This document shows, one piece after another, positions 26,508 through 27,870 of a stretch of DNA of 27,870 nt. A program made the translations under genes and the position numbers. Within the stretch, counting starts at the first letter, position 1; each line of letters begins with the position of its first letter. The notes beneath the pieces are model-generated. The model was not told where the DNA came from and did no database searches. It saw nothing but the letters and a program-made list of their open reading frames with translations. Origin of the DNA: Bigelowiella natans CCMP2755. Taxonomy: Eukaryota > Cercozoa > Chlorarachniophyceae. The stretch covers positions 1 through 27,870 of the forward strand of contig ADNK01002619.1 in assembly GCA_000320545.1 (NCBI GenBank), read 5' to 3'.

Positions 26508-27689
26508 TTAGTTGGGTCCATCATCAGCTTTGTCATCCATATTCGCAAGATGCATCCATGTTGGAATGACAGAGTCGGGATTGAGGCTCAAGGAGTCTAT
26601 GCCTACTCAAAAAAACAATGATTTCTCAGTGCTTAACTAATACCATCACGACGACTATATAATTGCAAGTGGCGACTTATATAAAACAAGTCTGCAACTG
26701 ACCCTGCTCTGTCAGCCATTGCGCAAAGTCGGGGAAATCAGAGGGGCCCTGCCCACAGATTCCAACGTACTTCCCCTTCGCCTTGGCCGCTGTTATAATC
26801 GTCTTCAGCGCCTTCTTAACGGCAGGATCCCTCTCGTCAAAGTGCTTGGCTACGAGGCCAGAGTCTCGATCAAGCCCCAGTGTCAGCTGTAGGTCAGATA
26901 ACGACAGTATATCAACAATATGGTGATGATGATGACGATGATGATGATGATGAGTGATCGGGTGAGCACAATGAGAATCGCATATGGAGGGCAGTGGCAG
27001 CTGCAGCATCCGCAGCAAAGGCTATAGAGAAGGGAATGAAAAAACAGCAGAAGCACACCTGTGTAAGATCGTTAGAGCCTATTGAATAACCATCAAAGTA
27101 GTCGAGAAACTCCTCGGCGAGGAAGACGTTTGAAGGCAGCTCCGCCATCATGTTGACTTTGAGGCCGTTCTCCCCCCGTTTGAGCCCATTCTTAGCCATG
27201 ATGTCGTTGACTTCCTTCGCCATATCGAGAGTGCGCACAAATGGGATCATCACCTCCACGTTGCTCAGTCCCATCTCCTCTCTCACCTTTTTGATGGCCA
27301 CCAATTCCAGCTCAAAGCACTCCCTGAAGGCCTGGTCAGCATATCTGAGGAGGAGGAGGAGGAGGAGGAGGAAGAAGAAAAACATGATGATGATGATGAT
27401 GATGATGAGGAGGAGGAGGAGGAGGAGAGAGGAGGAGAGAGGAGAAGAGAGGAGGAGGAATGCAAGTATATACTGATTGCCTTTTACTACTACTATTACT
27501 ACTACCACTACAACTACAACAATAAATGTCTTTACTACCTCCCTGCGCCCCTAAAGCCAATCATGGGATTCTCTTCGTCGGGTTCAAACAGGGGGCCGCC
27601 GAGAAGGCTTTTATATTCATTTGACTTGAAGTCTGACAGCCGTACGATGATCCTTTTAGGGTACACGCTTGCCGCTAACGAGGCCACTC
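26508..27689 (-). CDS. ppsA: Phosphoenolpyruvate synthase (pyruvate, water dikinase), C-terminal part
   Basis: Four minus-strand exons in phase: 27689-27539, 27344-27059, 26886-26703, 26602-26508 (TAA). They cover about 237 residues of the C-terminal PEP/pyruvate-binding barrel; the rest lies beyond the right edge. PEP synthase makes PEP, AMP and phosphate from pyruvate, ATP and water, a gluconeogenic step. Visible family signatures: [107 protein letters not shown], and [13 protein letters not shown] with the expected catalytic Cys. The end is [13 protein letters not shown]. These match PpsA more closely than pyruvate phosphate dikinase, whose text differs at the DKR/LDRDSG and GQGPSD positions. 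Introns contain GGA/GAT and G-run repeats. No fragment of the ATP-grasp or phospho-His domain is in the window. Family certainty is high. Compartment cannot be seen. Confidence 0.95.
27347..27443. repeat. (GGA)n(GAT)n tract abutting an exon
   Basis: GGA and GAT units begin two bases from the exon edge at 27344. On the coding strand this is (TCC)n/(ATC)n and forms the pyrimidine tract of the acceptor CTCAG. Here the microsatellite appears to be used as a splice signal. Confidence 0.85.
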
Positions 27690-27744
27690 CTATTGCATGT
27701 TTTCAATAGTTGGGGAAGAAGAGAATAGTAACAGGTTGGGCGGC

Positions 27745-27767
27745 GGGGGGGGGGGGGGGGAGGGGGG
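27745..27767. repeat. 16-nt G homopolymer
   Basis: A G-run at 27745-27760 and a second shorter one after a single A, within the first visible intron of the minus-strand PEP synthase gene. From 27690 to the right edge no exon was recognised. Confidence 0.85.
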
Positions 27768-27870
27768 CCGGGGATGGTTTCCGGACCCATGATTTTAAAA
27801 GACAGATGATGACTAAATGAAACTCAAATCCTCTCCAAATGTCTCGAGGTCCCCACTCCACCCCCATCCT

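Noticed and set aside
27150-27476. Plus-strand ORF with Arg/Met-rich repeats
   Set aside because: It is antisense to the PEP synthase exon and continues through a GGA/GAT microsatellite.

Overview
This looks like nuclear DNA of a eukaryotic microbe. The genes are split into many short exons by GT...AG introns, there are no operons, and the non-coding DNA is full of compound microsatellites and G/C homopolymers. The protein mix (ATP-dependent PEP synthase, an NRAMP metal transporter, a secreted protein with a Cys-rich 'CTWC' head, and a helicase whose first exon encodes a signal-peptide-like leader) fits an alga or other protist with a complex plastid, possibly a stramenopile. That assignment is inference. 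No rRNA, tRNA, CRISPR array, intact transposon or bacterial-type operon was seen.

Layout, left to right. (1) 651-1933, plus: the last three visible exons of a large extracellular-type protein of a family I only partly recognise. (2) 3483-6079, minus: an 11-exon J-domain (DnaJ) protein with a mitochondrial-type leader and C-terminal hydrophobic segments; its exons are 21-93 nt. (3) 6233-6534, minus: two tentative terminal exons of an unidentified gene. (4) 6535-8923: no convincing gene; 7100-8460 is unusually poor in microsatellites. (5) 8924-11228, minus: a complete 5-exon NRAMP/DMT1-type divalent metal transporter. (6) 11838-14851, plus, divergent from NRAMP: an 11-exon gene for a basic, EF-hand-like, coiled-coil protein of unknown function. 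(7) 15946-16963, minus: a secreted protein with a Cys-rich head. (8) 17483-25706, plus: a DBP7/DDX31-type RNA helicase in about 26 exons spread over 8 kb. (9) 26508-27689, minus: the C-terminal part of phosphoenolpyruvate synthase, running off the right edge.

Exons were joined by hand, using reading-frame phase and conservation of known family motifs. Phase is consistent across all 10 introns of the J-protein, all 4 of NRAMP, all 10 of the coiled-coil gene, and 24 of 25 in the helicase. At three places (about 14840, 16065 and 24952-24960) a single-base insertion or deletion seems to break an otherwise good frame. This suggests residual sequence error or allelic damage.

The genes do not form one pathway. 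The neighbourhood is an ordinary set of housekeeping and uncharacterised eukaryotic genes. The most interesting items are the helicase with a secretory leader, the micro-exon J-protein with an unusual membrane-anchored tail, the unknown basic EF-hand-like/coiled-coil protein, and the strong bias of long microsatellites toward introns and gene flanks.
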